From positions 1 through 38,368 of the forward strand of contig JAJDEJ010000208.1 of NCBI GenBank assembly GCA_029259815.1: a stretch of DNA of 38,368 nt, given 5' to 3'. The DNA is from Planctomycetaceae bacterium. GTDB lineage: Bacteria; Planctomycetota; Planctomycetia; Planctomycetales; Planctomycetaceae. Position numbers and translations under genes: made by a program. Positions 15,989 through 24,311 of this stretch are shown here, one piece after another (within the stretch, counting starts at the first letter, position 1; each line of letters begins with the position of its first letter). The notes beneath the pieces are model-generated. The model saw only the letters and a program-made list of their open reading frames with translations. It had not been told where the DNA came from and did no database searches.

Positions 15989-18505
15989 GTGACTGTGAAC
16001 TCCTCTCTCCCGGATCCAACCGAGTTGGTTTCTTCTGATACGACACAGGGCGTCGATTCCCACACATTGTGTGAATCAATGCTGCGACATCTCCGCAGCT
16101 CATTGGCGAAAGACCAATACAGCGTCACGCCGCATGACTCTTACGTGGCCCTCGTGTACGCCGTTCGTGAACAACTGGTCGACCGTTGGCTGCGGACACA
16201 ACAGGGTTACTACCATGAAGATCAAAAACGCGTTTATTACCTTTCGATGGAGTATCTGACCGGGCGAATGCTGGTGAACTCGCTGATCAACCTGGGTCTC
16301 TTGGAGCAGTGCCGCACTGAACTGGCTGCACTCGGGATCGATCTGGAAGTGTTGATCGCTGTCGAGGCTGAGGCCGGGTTGGGCAACGGCGGGCTCGGTC
16401 GCCTCGCCGCCTGTCTGATGGATTCATTCGCCACGCAGGCGTTCCCGGTTTGCGGTTATGGAATTCGCTTTGAGTATGGCATTTTTGAGCAGAGGATCGC
16501 TGACGGCTTTCAGGTGGAAATGCCGGATCACTGGTTACGGTTTGGTAATCCCTGGGAAATCGCGAGGCCGGAGGATGTTTACTGCATCGGTTTCGGCGGA
16601 TATGTGCGCGAACTCCAAGACTCACGCGGACGCCTGCAACACGAATGGATTGCTGACGAGGATGTCACGGCAATGGCTTACGATATGCCGGTGGCTGGTT
16701 ATCAAAACGACACGGTCAACACATTGCGTCTGTGGGCCGCAGAGTCGCGGCACGGATTCAACCTGGAATGCTTCAATCGCGGCGACTACGTTGCCGCCGT
16801 CGAGGCGACGAGCCGCAGCAAGAGCATTTCGCGGGTTCTGTATCCGAACGACAACGTACAGTCCGGCAAGGAATTGCGGCTTAAGCAGGAATACTTTTTT
16901 GTTTCCGCTTCGCTGCAGGACATCGTGCGGCGATACAAGAAGACGCGTCAAACGTTCGATGCGTTTCCAGAAAAGGTGGCGATCCAGCTCAACGACACCC
17001 ATCCCGCGCTGGGGATTCCCGAACTCATGCGGATCCTCGTGGATCTTGAGCAATTGGATTGGCAAGAGGCGTGGGACATCACCGAGGCCACATTCGGCTA
17101 CACGAACCACACGCTGCTGCCGGAAGCACTCGAAGAGTGGCCGGTCGCGCTCCTGCAACGCGTTCTGCCGCGGCATCTGCAGATCATCTACGAGATCAAT
17201 CATCGCTTCTTGCAAGCCGTCAAGCGGAAACACCCGGGGGACGTGGCGCGCCTGCATCGCATGTCGCTGATCGGCGAAGGTGACGAACAGCGTGTGCGAA
17301 TGTCACACTTGGCCCTCGTTGGCAGTCACGCGATCAACGGTGTCTCGCAGCTCCATTCCGATTTGCTTCGCAAACGGGTTTTTGTCGACTTTGACGAGTT
17401 CTTCCCGTGGCGGTTTCACACGACGACCAATGGAATCTCGCCACGCCGATGGTTGAAGCAGGCGAACCCGCCGCTCGCCGAACTGATCAGCGACTCCATC
17501 GGCGATGCGTGGGTCCGGGATCTCTCGCAACTGGAGGGACTGACCGCGTACGCGGATGACCCGGAATTTTCCGTGCGGTGGGCGGAAGTGAAACGCGAAA
17601 ACAAGCGTCGGCTGGCAGCGCAGATCGGCGCGGAGCAAGGGATCGACGTCAGCGTCGACTCGATCTTCAGCTGTCAAGTGAAACGCATCCATGAGTACAA
17701 ACGCCAGTTGCTCAACATTCTGCACACCATTGCGCTCTATAATCGAATTCGTCACGGCGACACCACCGAAATCGTTCCACGCACGGTGATGATCAGTGGC
17801 AAGGCGGCTCCGGGGTATGCGATCGCCAGGACGATCATCAAGCTTTTCCACGACGTTGCCGAAGTCATTAACAACGATCCACGCGTCGCCGGCGTGCTCA
17901 AGCTCGTCTTCCTGCCGAACTACAATGTCTCTTTGGCCGAGTCGATCTTTCCCGCAACCGATGTGTCCGAACAGATCTCCACGGCCGGCACGGAAGCTTC
18001 GGGGACTGGGAACATGAAAGCGATGCTGAATGGCGCCCTGACCGTCGGGACGTTGGACGGTGCCAACATCGAAATCGCGGAGGCCGTCGGCCGGGAGAAT
18101 ATCTTCATCTTCGGGAAGACCGCCGATGATGTCGCAAGGGCGTTTCAAGACGGATACGAGCCCCGCCAAGTCTGCGACAGTATTCCGGCTTTGCGAGAAG
18201 CCGTCGACATGATTCGCGACGGCTTTTTCTCCGCCGGGGACAAAACCGCTTTTCAGCCGCTGCTGGAGTCCGTGTTCAGTCAGGGCGACCGCTTTATGGT
18301 TCTCGCTGATTTTGCAGACTACGTTGCAACTCAACAACAGGTTGAAGGCACCTACCGGGATCAGATGCGCTGGACGCAGATGTCGATCATCAACGTGGCC
18401 CGTGCGGGCCGGTTTTCCTGCGATCGGACGGCACTCACTTATGCGAAAGAGATCTGGGACCTTGATCTCGATGATTCCGCGCGAATCAACCATGTTCCGC
18501 GGTAG
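15989..18505 (+). CDS. glgP: Glycogen/maltodextrin phosphorylase
   Basis: A full-length phosphorylase of the GT35 family (~838 residues) that releases glucose 1-phosphate from glycogen or maltodextrin. Visible marks are YYLSMEYLTGRML and GNGGLGRLAACLMDS near the N-terminus, QLNDTHPALGIPELMR and RRWLKQANPPL in the middle, VKRIHEYKRQLLN, and the pyridoxal-phosphate site EASGTGNMKAMLNGA, with the PLP lysine encoded at 18017-18019. Two starts compete. ATG 15959 has no ribosome site, while GTG 15989, ten codons on, has GGAGG at 15976-15980 with an eight-base gap and is preferred here. The gene stands alone, preceded by a decayed region and followed by another. It supplies carbon from stored glycogen, complementing fbp at the other end of the storage cycle. 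Confidence 0.93.
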   Translation: MTVNSSLPDPTELVSSDTTQGVDSHTLCESMLRHLRSSLAKDQYSVTPHDSYVALVYAVREQLVDRWLRTQQGYYHEDQKRVYYLSMEYLTGRMLVNSLINLGLLEQCRTELAALGIDLEVLIAVEAEAGLGNGGLGRLAACLMDSFATQAFPVCGYGIRFEYGIFEQRIADGFQVEMPDHWLRFGNPWEIARPEDVYCIGFGGYVRELQDSRGRLQHEWIADEDVTAMAYDMPVAGYQNDTVNTLRLWAAESRHGFNLECFNRGDYVAAVEATSRSKSISRVLYPNDNVQSGKELRLKQEYFFVSASLQDIVRRYKKTRQTFDAFPEKVAIQLNDTHPALGIPELMRILVDLEQLDWQEAWDITEATFGYTNHTLLPEALEEWPVALLQRVLPRHLQIIYEINHRFLQAVKRKHPGDVARLHRMSLIGEGDEQRVRMSHLALVGSHAINGVSQLHSDLLRKRVFVDFDEFFPWRFHTTTNGISPRRWLKQANPPLAELISDSIGDAWVRDLSQLEGLTAYADDPEFSVRWAEVKRENKRRLAAQIGAEQGIDVSVDSIFSCQVKRIHEYKRQLLNILHTIALYNRIRHGDTTEIVPRTVMISGKAAPGYAIARTIIKLFHDVAEVINNDPRVAGVLKLVFLPNYNVSLAESIFPATDVSEQISTAGTEASGTGNMKAMLNGALTVGTLDGANIEIAEAVGRENIFIFGKTADDVARAFQDGYEPRQVCDSIPALREAVDMIRDGFFSAGDKTAFQPLLESVFSQGDRFMVLADFADYVATQQQVEGTYRDQMRWTQMSIINVARAGRFSCDRTALTYAKEIWDLDLDDSARINHVPR

Positions 18506-18637
18506 CCGCCGAAACCGATCGAGATGCTGCTCAGGGAAAAGTCAAGCTGTTCGCAATCTCGATTTTATTCGATCACCCGGCGATTCTTCGGCCACACGGA
18601 GAACACGCACCAGCTAATTACGCCGAAGGAAAAGGCG

Positions 18638-18820
18638 ATGGTCAAAGTCGGGCATGATGGTGCGATTCAGATTCGATGGTGTTGAACACGAGGTGTCATC
18701 AACAGAATCAATAAGCGAGTTACCGTGTTGGTTGAAGATCGTCGAGGGGAGCGGTACTCCGATGGCAAACACGACACCAAGTTTGAGGTGCCGGTCCAGT
18801 TGTTTGATGCAGTGGAGTGA
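18638..18820 (+). pseudogene. Small conserved-looking protein broken by two compensating frameshifts
   Basis: A GGAAAAGGCG ribosome-like site precedes ATG 18638. The frame opens MVKVGH, then coding sense moves to the next frame (VRFRFDGVEHE from about 18657). It returns to the first frame (GVINRINKRVTVLVEDRRG, then ERYSDGKHDTKFEVP) and ends at TGA 18818. Read straight, the first frame hits a stop after 15 codons. The reconstructed ~60-residue product looks like a small basic beta-barrel protein of the type KVGDxVxFxxxGxxxxGVINRINKRVTVLVED, which I recognise as a recurring pattern but cannot name. Two single-base indels of opposite sign would explain it: either real decay or sequence error. 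Confidence 0.5.
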
Positions 18821-18933
18821 ATGTTGCCAGCACCACAACCGGAGCCTCGTCCGGGACCACGCTGAGCCATGACGGAAGCCGTGATGAGACAGACAGCGAT
18901 GATCGCCAAAGCAAACCTGATCGGGCGTGACAT
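18667..18933 (-). pseudogene. Small secreted protein, probably 3'-truncated
   Basis: The frame starts at ATG 18933 with GAGGAAAG about six bases upstream. It encodes a clear Sec signal peptide (MSRPIRFALAIIAVCLITAS, cleavage after VMA) followed by QRGPGRGSGCGAGN. From there the frame lies antisense to the broken gene at 18638-18820, and its residues (many Ser/Thr/Arg) look like non-coding read-through. The start is therefore real-looking, while the C-terminal part is doubtful. Gly/Arg-rich small secreted proteins with this opening are common in Planctomycetes. It may be cotranscribed upstream of nothing obvious; the next gene on this strand lies behind it. Confidence 0.35.
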
Positions 18934-18981
18934 GAGTGTCTTTCCTCATGGGTGAAGGAGTCATGATGAGATTGGCGACAG

Positions 18982-20247
18982 CTACGCCCGCCCCTTGAGC
19001 ATCCCGTGCCAGTACAACAGCGGCAGGCCGTACTTTTTGAACCACCACATGATCCGTCGTTCGCGTGACTGATCGAACCAGAAGGTCTCGTCGGGGTGCT
19101 TGTCGTAGTCAAACTCAGCCAGGATGAGTGATCCATAGCCGGTGACGATCGGGCAAGACGTGTGGCCGTTGTACTTCGCCTTCAATGGGCGGCCGGACAT
19201 CAGCGATTTGAGGTTCCTGACGAGCACTGGCGTCTGCTTCCGAACGGCTGCTCCCGTCTTCCACGTCGGCAGGTTGCTGCAGTCGCCAAGCGAGAACACG
19301 TTGGGGAACCGCACGTGCTGCAGCGTGAACCTGTCGACGTCGACCCAGCCATCCCGGTCGGACAACGGACTATTGGCGATGAACTTTGGGGCCGACATTG
19401 GCGGTGTGACATGCAGCAGATCGTAGTGCAGCGCCGTCCGTTGCTGCGAGTCGATGTTCTCGAAGACGGCTTCTTTCGTCTCCGGTTTGATCTCGATGAG
19501 CTGGTGCCGGAACATCGTCTCGATTCCCTTGCGCGAGATGACCCGTTCGAGTGAGTGCTGGTACATCGGCACGTCGAAGATCTTCGCTTCCGGTGAAGCA
19601 AAAATGACCCGACACTCCTGTCGTACACCGGATCGGTGGAAGTAGTCTTCGGCGAGATAGCAGATTTGCTGCGGTGCCCCGCCACATTTGACGGCCTCCT
19701 TCGAGATGGTGAAGATGGCCGTCCCGTTCTGAAAGCTGCGGATCGCCTCCCATGTTGAGTCAACCGTCTCGATCGAGTCGTTGCTGCACACACCTCCTTT
19801 GCCGACCGACTCCTTGAGTCCCGAAATGCCATCCCAGTGGAGTTCAATCCCAGCCGCAACGACTAGAGATTCGTACTCGATGACGAGTCCGTTGGCTGTC
19901 TGGAGTTGATTGTGTTCGGGGTTGAATTCGGTGACCGCATCGTGAATCCATGTTGCCTTTGGCGGGATGATGGATGCTTCATTCCGCACTGTGGCGGACT
20001 TTTCGTATGCCCCCGCTCCGACGAGCGTCCACGCCGGACGATAGTAGTGCTTGTCTGACGGCTCGATGATGACGACTTCCTGTTTGTTGAAGAGGCCCTT
20101 CGTCAACTGTGAGGCGACCGTAATGCCTGCTGTCCCTCCGCCGACAATGACCACTTCGTACCGGCAGACTCCCTGTGATGAGCAGTGGGCATCCTCCGGC
20201 TGCTGCGACACGGACCCCAAGCGTGCTTCAGAGTTGAAGGTCGACAT
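18982..20247 (-). CDS. Sulfide:quinone oxidoreductase (SQRDL-like)
   Basis: A 421-residue flavoprotein that oxidises sulfide and passes electrons to the quinone pool at the cytoplasmic membrane. The FAD-binding motif VVIVGGGTAGITVA lies at residues ~32-45. Cys188 in KCGGAPQ and Cys365 in TSCPIVTGYG are the pair forming the redox disulfide in SQRs; a further Cys154 is in GGVCSND. SLGDCSNLPTWKTGAAV near residue 319 is the second FAD contact and resembles the mitochondrial SQRDL subgroup. The C-terminal amphipathic helix (RRIMWWFKKYGLPLLYWHGML) fits membrane anchoring. A broken TauE/SafE-type exporter lies immediately upstream on the same strand, a common partner for sulfur oxidation. The SQR itself shows no damage in a strongly decayed zone. 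Confidence 0.92.
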   Translation of the reverse strand: MSTFNSEARLGSVSQQPEDAHCSSQGVCRYEVVIVGGGTAGITVASQLTKGLFNKQEVVIIEPSDKHYYRPAWTLVGAGAYEKSATVRNEASIIPPKATWIHDAVTEFNPEHNQLQTANGLVIEYESLVVAAGIELHWDGISGLKESVGKGGVCSNDSIETVDSTWEAIRSFQNGTAIFTISKEAVKCGGAPQQICYLAEDYFHRSGVRQECRVIFASPEAKIFDVPMYQHSLERVISRKGIETMFRHQLIEIKPETKEAVFENIDSQQRTALHYDLLHVTPPMSAPKFIANSPLSDRDGWVDVDRFTLQHVRFPNVFSLGDCSNLPTWKTGAAVRKQTPVLVRNLKSLMSGRPLKAKYNGHTSCPIVTGYGSLILAEFDYDKHPDETFWFDQSRERRIMWWFKKYGLPLLYWHGMLKGRA

Positions 20248-20282
20248 GGCTCACTCCTGATTGAGGTGCATAAGAACGGGAC

Positions 20283-20692
20283 TCACCTGGTTGTCTGCCG
20301 GTGATGTGTTGCCTGCAAAAGCCGTGGGACTTCCTTGCCGAGGACAACCAATCCCATCACCATCAGAAACACCGCGAAGACTCTTCGCAGTGTCACCTGA
20401 TCGATCCGACTGCTCACAGCATTGCCGACCAGACTGCCACCGATGCCAATCCCGATAAACATGCCGACGGTTTCCCAGTCGACACACAAGTCCAGAGAGG
20501 CAAGCACACCGAGGTACTTGTAGACGCCGGTGAGTGACTTCAAGACCATGACAGCAAGACTTGTGCCAACCGTGCGACGCATCGGATGTCCGCCGAGGTT
20601 GACGAGGTCGGGAACAATCAAGCCCCCCCGCCGATCGCGACCAGCCCCGTCAGCACACCGACGACACCTTCGATCGCAATCTGCCATCTTGG
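20283..20692 (-). pseudogene. TauE/SafE-family membrane exporter, truncated and frame-shifted
   Basis: Minus-strand sense starts near 20692 (RWQIAIEGVVGVLTGLVAIGGG). It shifts frame at a run of seven C on the plus strand (20623-20629) and continues LIVPDLVNLGGHPMRRTVGTSL to TTR and a stop at 20283. Joined, it is the C-terminal half of a TauE/SafE (sulfite/sulfoacetate exporter-like) protein: GLVGVGGG-LIVP, then GTSLAVM, then three further hydrophobic segments. One base fewer in the G7 run would restore the frame, so a homopolymer error is possible. The N-terminal repeat of the family is not found upstream, where hydrolase sequence begins instead, so the gene also appears truncated. The spacing to SQR (35 bases) suggests a former operon. 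Confidence 0.75.
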
Positions 20693-20838
20693 ATGCGGAG
20701 TGTGCTCCTGTGTCTCACTTGCACTCGCCGAGGCGTCCAGGCCATCGCTTGGTAGATGTCGTTGATGACACCGAGACATTGCAGAAATCGCCGGAGACAC
20801 CACAACCCTGATGAGCAACAGAGTTGAGGCGACATCGG

Positions 20839-21316
20839 TCAATCGTTGAAAGCACCGTCTGCGTTGGTGCACTGCCTGAGGAACGCGCTGAACGCGTGAT
20901 TAAACTGCTCAGGTTGATCGATCGGTGTCAGATGTCGCGAGTTCGAAACGCGTATGACTTGGGTGCGGGGCAGCTGAGCGGCATACGACTGTTTGTACGC
21001 GAGCGGTGTGTAGTCCAGATCGGCGGCGATGACACACCTTGGACACTTGATGCTGCTGAGCCGCTCGGCAAGCCTCCACCTCCGCAAGGCCCACATTGAG
21101 GCGAGGTACGCCCGTGGATCGTTCTCGGCCCAGCGTTCGACGAACGTGCGCCTCAATTCATGTTGCTCTTACTCGGGCAGCAATGTGCTTCCGAGTGTCT
21201 CGCCGAGTTTGCGCATGCCGGAGACGCGAACGATCAGCCAGCGAACGAACAGGCTGCCCCAAAGCTTGATGCGGTCCCACCAGCGCCCGCGGGGCATTCC
21301 GGGTCCAATATTCACA
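20839..21316 (-). pseudogene. Alpha/beta hydrolase, C-terminal part cut off by an insertion element
   Basis: On the minus strand, 21316-20839 reads FVNIGPGMPRGRWWDRIKLW, then RKLGETLGSTLLPE. An in-frame TAA (21169-21171) follows, and then, in the same frame, EQHELRRTFVERWAENDPRA, YLASM and CVIAADLDYTPLAYK with SRHLTPIDQPEQFNHAF. The D in ADLDYTP and the H in SRHLTP are the expected acid and base of an alpha/beta-hydrolase triad. The nucleophile part lies on the other side of the IS element at 22352-22450. Removing the element and one repeat copy restores an unbroken frame across the junction. The internal stop is a second, independent lesion. Confidence 0.8.
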
Positions 21317-22351
21317 AAAGAGGGATCCGGTTTACTCATGTTGTGTTTTCGGTCCATTTGCGACGTTTCCCCAGGTGACGGGGTCGACTTGCGAGGCTTG
21401 CTGAACGAGTCGGTGGAACAGTTTCCCGCGACTCTTTGACGTGCGTCGGTTGAATCGGAACGTGAACTCGTCGAGATAGTAATCCAAGTGTTTGTGCCCC
21501 ACAGTTCCTTGATGAGTCCCCACTAACCACCGTTTGCGAAGCGAGGCGACTCGATGCACATGGGGCAGCAGTTCGTCCGCCATCTCTTCACTGCGGCTGA
21601 GATTCACGACATTGTGTTTGAAACCGGTCTTTCGCAAGCGCGAGTAGCCTGTCCATCCGTCCGTGCGAATCGTGGCCCCTTCCACAACGACATCCTGAAT
21701 GAATGCAATCAGACTCTTTCCGGAGGCATCAGGAATGCGACGCACGCGAATGCGTCCAATGCCTCCGGGCTTCTCCTCGGCAGCAATCACGACAATCGAT
21801 TTCTTCAACGCGCCTCGTCCACGAGTGCCTTCCGCATCGCCACCAACGTAGGTTTCGTCAATCTCAACCAGTCCAGAAAGACGATCGCGACCAGGCCGAA
21901 CTATCGCGAGACGCAGTTTGTGAAGCCAAGTCCACGCCGTCTCATAGCGCGAGAATCCAAGTTCACTCTGAAGTCCCATGGCGCTGATTCCATTCTTCTC
22001 GGCAGTGACAAGCCACATCGTGAGAAACCAGAGTCTCAACGACTTGCGTGTTCCCTCGAAGATCGTCCCCGCCGTGACGGATGTCTGATGCGGACATTCC
22101 CGGCACTGCTTCAAATCACTCCGCTGGATCGGCCAGAACAGCTGGTGGCCACACATCGCACAGACAAAGCCCTCCGGCCAACGGACGGCTTCCAGATACT
22201 CAAGACATGACTCGTCAGACGGGAACCAATCGATAACCTCCACGAGATTCGCCGGATACTCGTCACCATTCCGCACTTCATCACCACTCGCGGTTACAGG
22301 AATTCGCTGGACTTTACGCGAAAACAGCGCATGAGTGAACCGGATACCCCT
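21317..22351. mobile_element. IS1595-family insertion sequence with inverted repeats and target duplication
   Basis: The element is about 1.03 kb. The left end (21321-21351, plus strand) and the right end (22349-22319, minus strand) match at 25 of 31 positions, sharing ATCCGGTT-x-ACTCATG and, further in, TGTTTTCG. The flanks carry TATTCAC at 21309-21315 and 22352-22358. This fits an 8-base target duplication with one mismatch, the size known for IS1595-like elements. The exact ends are uncertain by a few bases. It holds one transposase gene, whose stop lies inside the left inverted repeat. The element has split an alpha/beta hydrolase gene. Confidence 0.8.
21332..22276 (-). CDS. IS1595-family transposase
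   Basis: A 314-residue transposase that appears complete. Residues ~35-70 form a zinc ribbon (CAMCG and CREC pairs) that binds the ends. The catalytic core follows, with the IS1595 signature EIDETYVGG supplying the first Asp, DGWTGY the second, and the region HVHRVASLRKRWLVGTHQG with HLDYYLDEFTFRFNRR closing it. The start is probably GTG 22276, since the only upstream ATGs are in other frames or before a stop. No frameshift or stop is visible, so the element may still be active. It is on the same strand as the gene it interrupts. Confidence 0.92.
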   Translation of the reverse strand: MRNGDEYPANLVEVIDWFPSDESCLEYLEAVRWPEGFVCAMCGHQLFWPIQRSDLKQCRECPHQTSVTAGTIFEGTRKSLRLWFLTMWLVTAEKNGISAMGLQSELGFSRYETAWTWLHKLRLAIVRPGRDRLSGLVEIDETYVGGDAEGTRGRGALKKSIVVIAAEEKPGGIGRIRVRRIPDASGKSLIAFIQDVVVEGATIRTDGWTGYSRLRKTGFKHNVVNLSRSEEMADELLPHVHRVASLRKRWLVGTHQGTVGHKHLDYYLDEFTFRFNRRTSKSRGKLFHRLVQQASQVDPVTWGNVANGPKTQHE

Positions 22352-22450
22352 TATTCACTATACAGAGACTGCGCACCAACTCGGGCCTCGTGGTTGCCAA
22401 CTGAAAGGCGACCATCCCGCCAAGTGAAAGGCCAACCAAACGGTTGTAGC
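22352..22450 (-). pseudogene. Alpha/beta hydrolase, nucleophile-elbow fragment
   Basis: The minus strand from about 22450 to 22352 reads GYNRLVGLSLGGMVAFQLAT, then TRPELVRSLCIVN. GLSLGG is the nucleophile elbow of an alpha/beta hydrolase. It continues in frame into the fragment beyond the IS element (IVN joined to IGPGMPRGRW). The N-terminal ~80 residues expected before the elbow are missing; at about 22451 the sequence changes abruptly to an integrase-like fragment in another frame. Confidence 0.8.
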
Positions 22451-22549
22451 CGGGGGAGTCCGTCCGGCTTGCAAGTATTCCCACTCGTCGAGATACTTTT
22501 GTTCCGACGCTTTCGCGTCGGTGCCGAGGTAGTAGAGTTTTCCTCTGAT
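22451..22549 (-). pseudogene. Integrase-like N-terminal fragment
   Basis: Immediately after a stop codon, minus-strand 22549-22451 reads IRGKLYYLGTDAKASEQKYL, then DEWEYLQAGRTPP. The pattern GKxYYLG...EYDxxxxEWLxxGR is the arm-binding start of many planctomycete tyrosine integrases. Only ~33 residues remain. Its end coincides with the start of hydrolase sequence, and an intact tRNA-Ser lies about 175 bases away, so it may be a relic of an integrated element. The short length limits certainty. Confidence 0.45.
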
Positions 22550-22725
22550 TTATTTGACCCCTTGACCAGACGGATGCCATGATAAAGGGAAGTCCTTGCG
22601 GGGTTTCTCTGGCTATTGGCGTTTCGTAGGCATTGGTGAATTTGATCCAGAAGCGGGGGAGCGGTTGTGGTCAACACTGCCCCGCACTGGACGGAAGTCA
22701 CGAAAACACTATAAGAACAGGGTAC

Positions 22726-22813
<88 letters not shown>

Positions 22814-22866
22814 TCTTTTTTCTCGGCTCAGATCACGATCGATCAGGAGCGGGTGACCGCGTGGCG

Positions 22867-24162
22867 TTAGAAGCCGCCGCGGAAGCCGTTGAACAGGAAG
22901 TTGAACTGCACCAGGCTGAGGACCGTGTTCAAGACTTCCTCGCTCGCCTTGTAGCGGACGATCAGCACGTCTTCCGGTTGAATGAGGATACGCTGACGTG
23001 GATCTTTGAGGGCTCGTTTGAGATTCACTCGGATCGGAATCTGTCCGCCGTCGCACAGTTTGCGGACGACGATCGCATCTGTGGGGGGGAGTGGCCCGCC
23101 ACGCCCACCTGATCCGCCTGTCCCGCCTCCGTTCACTTGAGAGAGGACAGCACCTGACGAGCCGACTTGTCCATGGGCGACGGCCACCGCCTGCAGGATG
23201 TCGAGGTCGTAGTCGCGAGGGATGGGATACTCGCCGCCGCCGAGAACACCGCCAGTGTAGAACTTTTCGCGATCTCGCGACTCGATGAGCACGATGTCAC
23301 CCGTCTGCAAGATGATGTCTTCTTCGGTTATCTGCGGCGGGTTCTCCGGATAGAAGCGGAGAGGCACACGGACGACGTTGGGGGCGTCAGGAATACTCGG
23401 TGGGCAGGAGCACGGTTCCTGACACATCTTGATGCGTGAGACGAAATTGTCGTATTCGCGGGCGTCCATGGCTCCGCCGCGAATGATGAGCACTTCGTTC
23501 TGGGCGTCCATTCCGGGGAGGCCGCCAGTTTCGTTGAGTGCATGCAGTAGGTCGTTCTCGTAGGCCGGGAGATCGACCACATAGCCGGCACCGCGCTTGA
23601 TGACCTCTTGGTCACCGTGCAGACGGCTGGATGCCCCTGCCTCTTCGCGGACGACGAGCACCCGATGTTTACGGCGCTTAATGAGCGTCACGATGATGCG
23701 ACTGGCGCCCGGTGGAAGGATGCGTCGATCGACGGTGTACGCTTTACGAATCAGTTCCTGTGTGTCTGCCAGCGTGAGACCCGCAATGTCCATGGGGGGA
23801 ATCAGGGGCAGGGCGATCGTGCCGTCTTCGCGGATGGGCACCGGATAACCGATGGCCGGTTCCTGCTCTCCACTCTCCGGAAAGTGGACAGGAGGCACGT
23901 CACCCGAGTTGCCCAGGATGGTCTCGATGTACACACCGAGAATGTCATTCGGCCCCAATTCATAGACTCCCGATGCTGTACGTCGGAGTCGCGAGAGAGA
24001 AATCTCCTGCATGTTGGACTTGGACGGCCCCAAAAGTGATTGGGGGACACGATGTGCGGGGACTGCGTCCAAATGATCAAACGTGGGGAGACTCCCGCAG
24101 CCTGAGACGAGGAGCGTCAGGCAACTGAGCGAGGCGAAAAGCCTGTTCGGCAGGAGGAACAT
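22867..24162 (-). CDS. Polysaccharide export lipoprotein (Wza/KpsD-like)
   Basis: A 431-residue protein with a lipoprotein signal (MFLLPNRLFASLSCLTLLVS, with GCGS next). The poly_export (PES) domain begins at about residue 55 (YELGPNDILGVYIETILG). SLBB-like segments follow, including VLVVREEAGASSR, YVVDLPAYENDLLHALNETGG and LIESRDREKFYTGGVLGGGEYPIP. The C-terminus has PEDVLIVRYKASEEVLNTV. Such proteins form or gate the outer-membrane channel for exopolysaccharide. Start 24162 is chosen for GGAG six bases upstream and because the signal peptide begins there; 56 upstream codons in frame are rich in Arg/Ser and not signal-like. It is the last of three minus-strand lipoprotein genes. Confidence 0.88.
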   Translation of the reverse strand: MFLLPNRLFASLSCLTLLVSGCGSLPTFDHLDAVPAHRVPQSLLGPSKSNMQEISLSRLRRTASGVYELGPNDILGVYIETILGNSGDVPPVHFPESGEQEPAIGYPVPIREDGTIALPLIPPMDIAGLTLADTQELIRKAYTVDRRILPPGASRIIVTLIKRRKHRVLVVREEAGASSRLHGDQEVIKRGAGYVVDLPAYENDLLHALNETGGLPGMDAQNEVLIIRGGAMDAREYDNFVSRIKMCQEPCSCPPSIPDAPNVVRVPLRFYPENPPQITEEDIILQTGDIVLIESRDREKFYTGGVLGGGEYPIPRDYDLDILQAVAVAHGQVGSSGAVLSQVNGGGTGGSGGRGGPLPPTDAIVVRKLCDGGQIPIRVNLKRALKDPRQRILIQPEDVLIVRYKASEEVLNTVLSLVQFNFLFNGFRGGF

Positions 24163-24311
24163 CCTTGTCTCCGTTGGTCTCGTACGATCAGAGTCGTGAG
24201 TCGTGGATTCATCGGAATGACGAGCGTCCGGTGACTCAAGTCTCAGGGCATGGTTTGTGCCCGATGGTTGCCACCGGGCGAGATTGGTCGATCTGATTGT
24301 TGGTTGCAAAC

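Noticed and set aside
17303-18493. Minus-strand frame of 396 codons opposite glycogen phosphorylase
   Set aside because: Antisense shadow of a clearly conserved enzyme; no domain features.
18506-22725. CRISPR array or toxin-antitoxin locus in the decay zone
   Set aside because: No regularly spaced direct repeats and no small paired genes were found; the content is explained by gene fragments and an IS.
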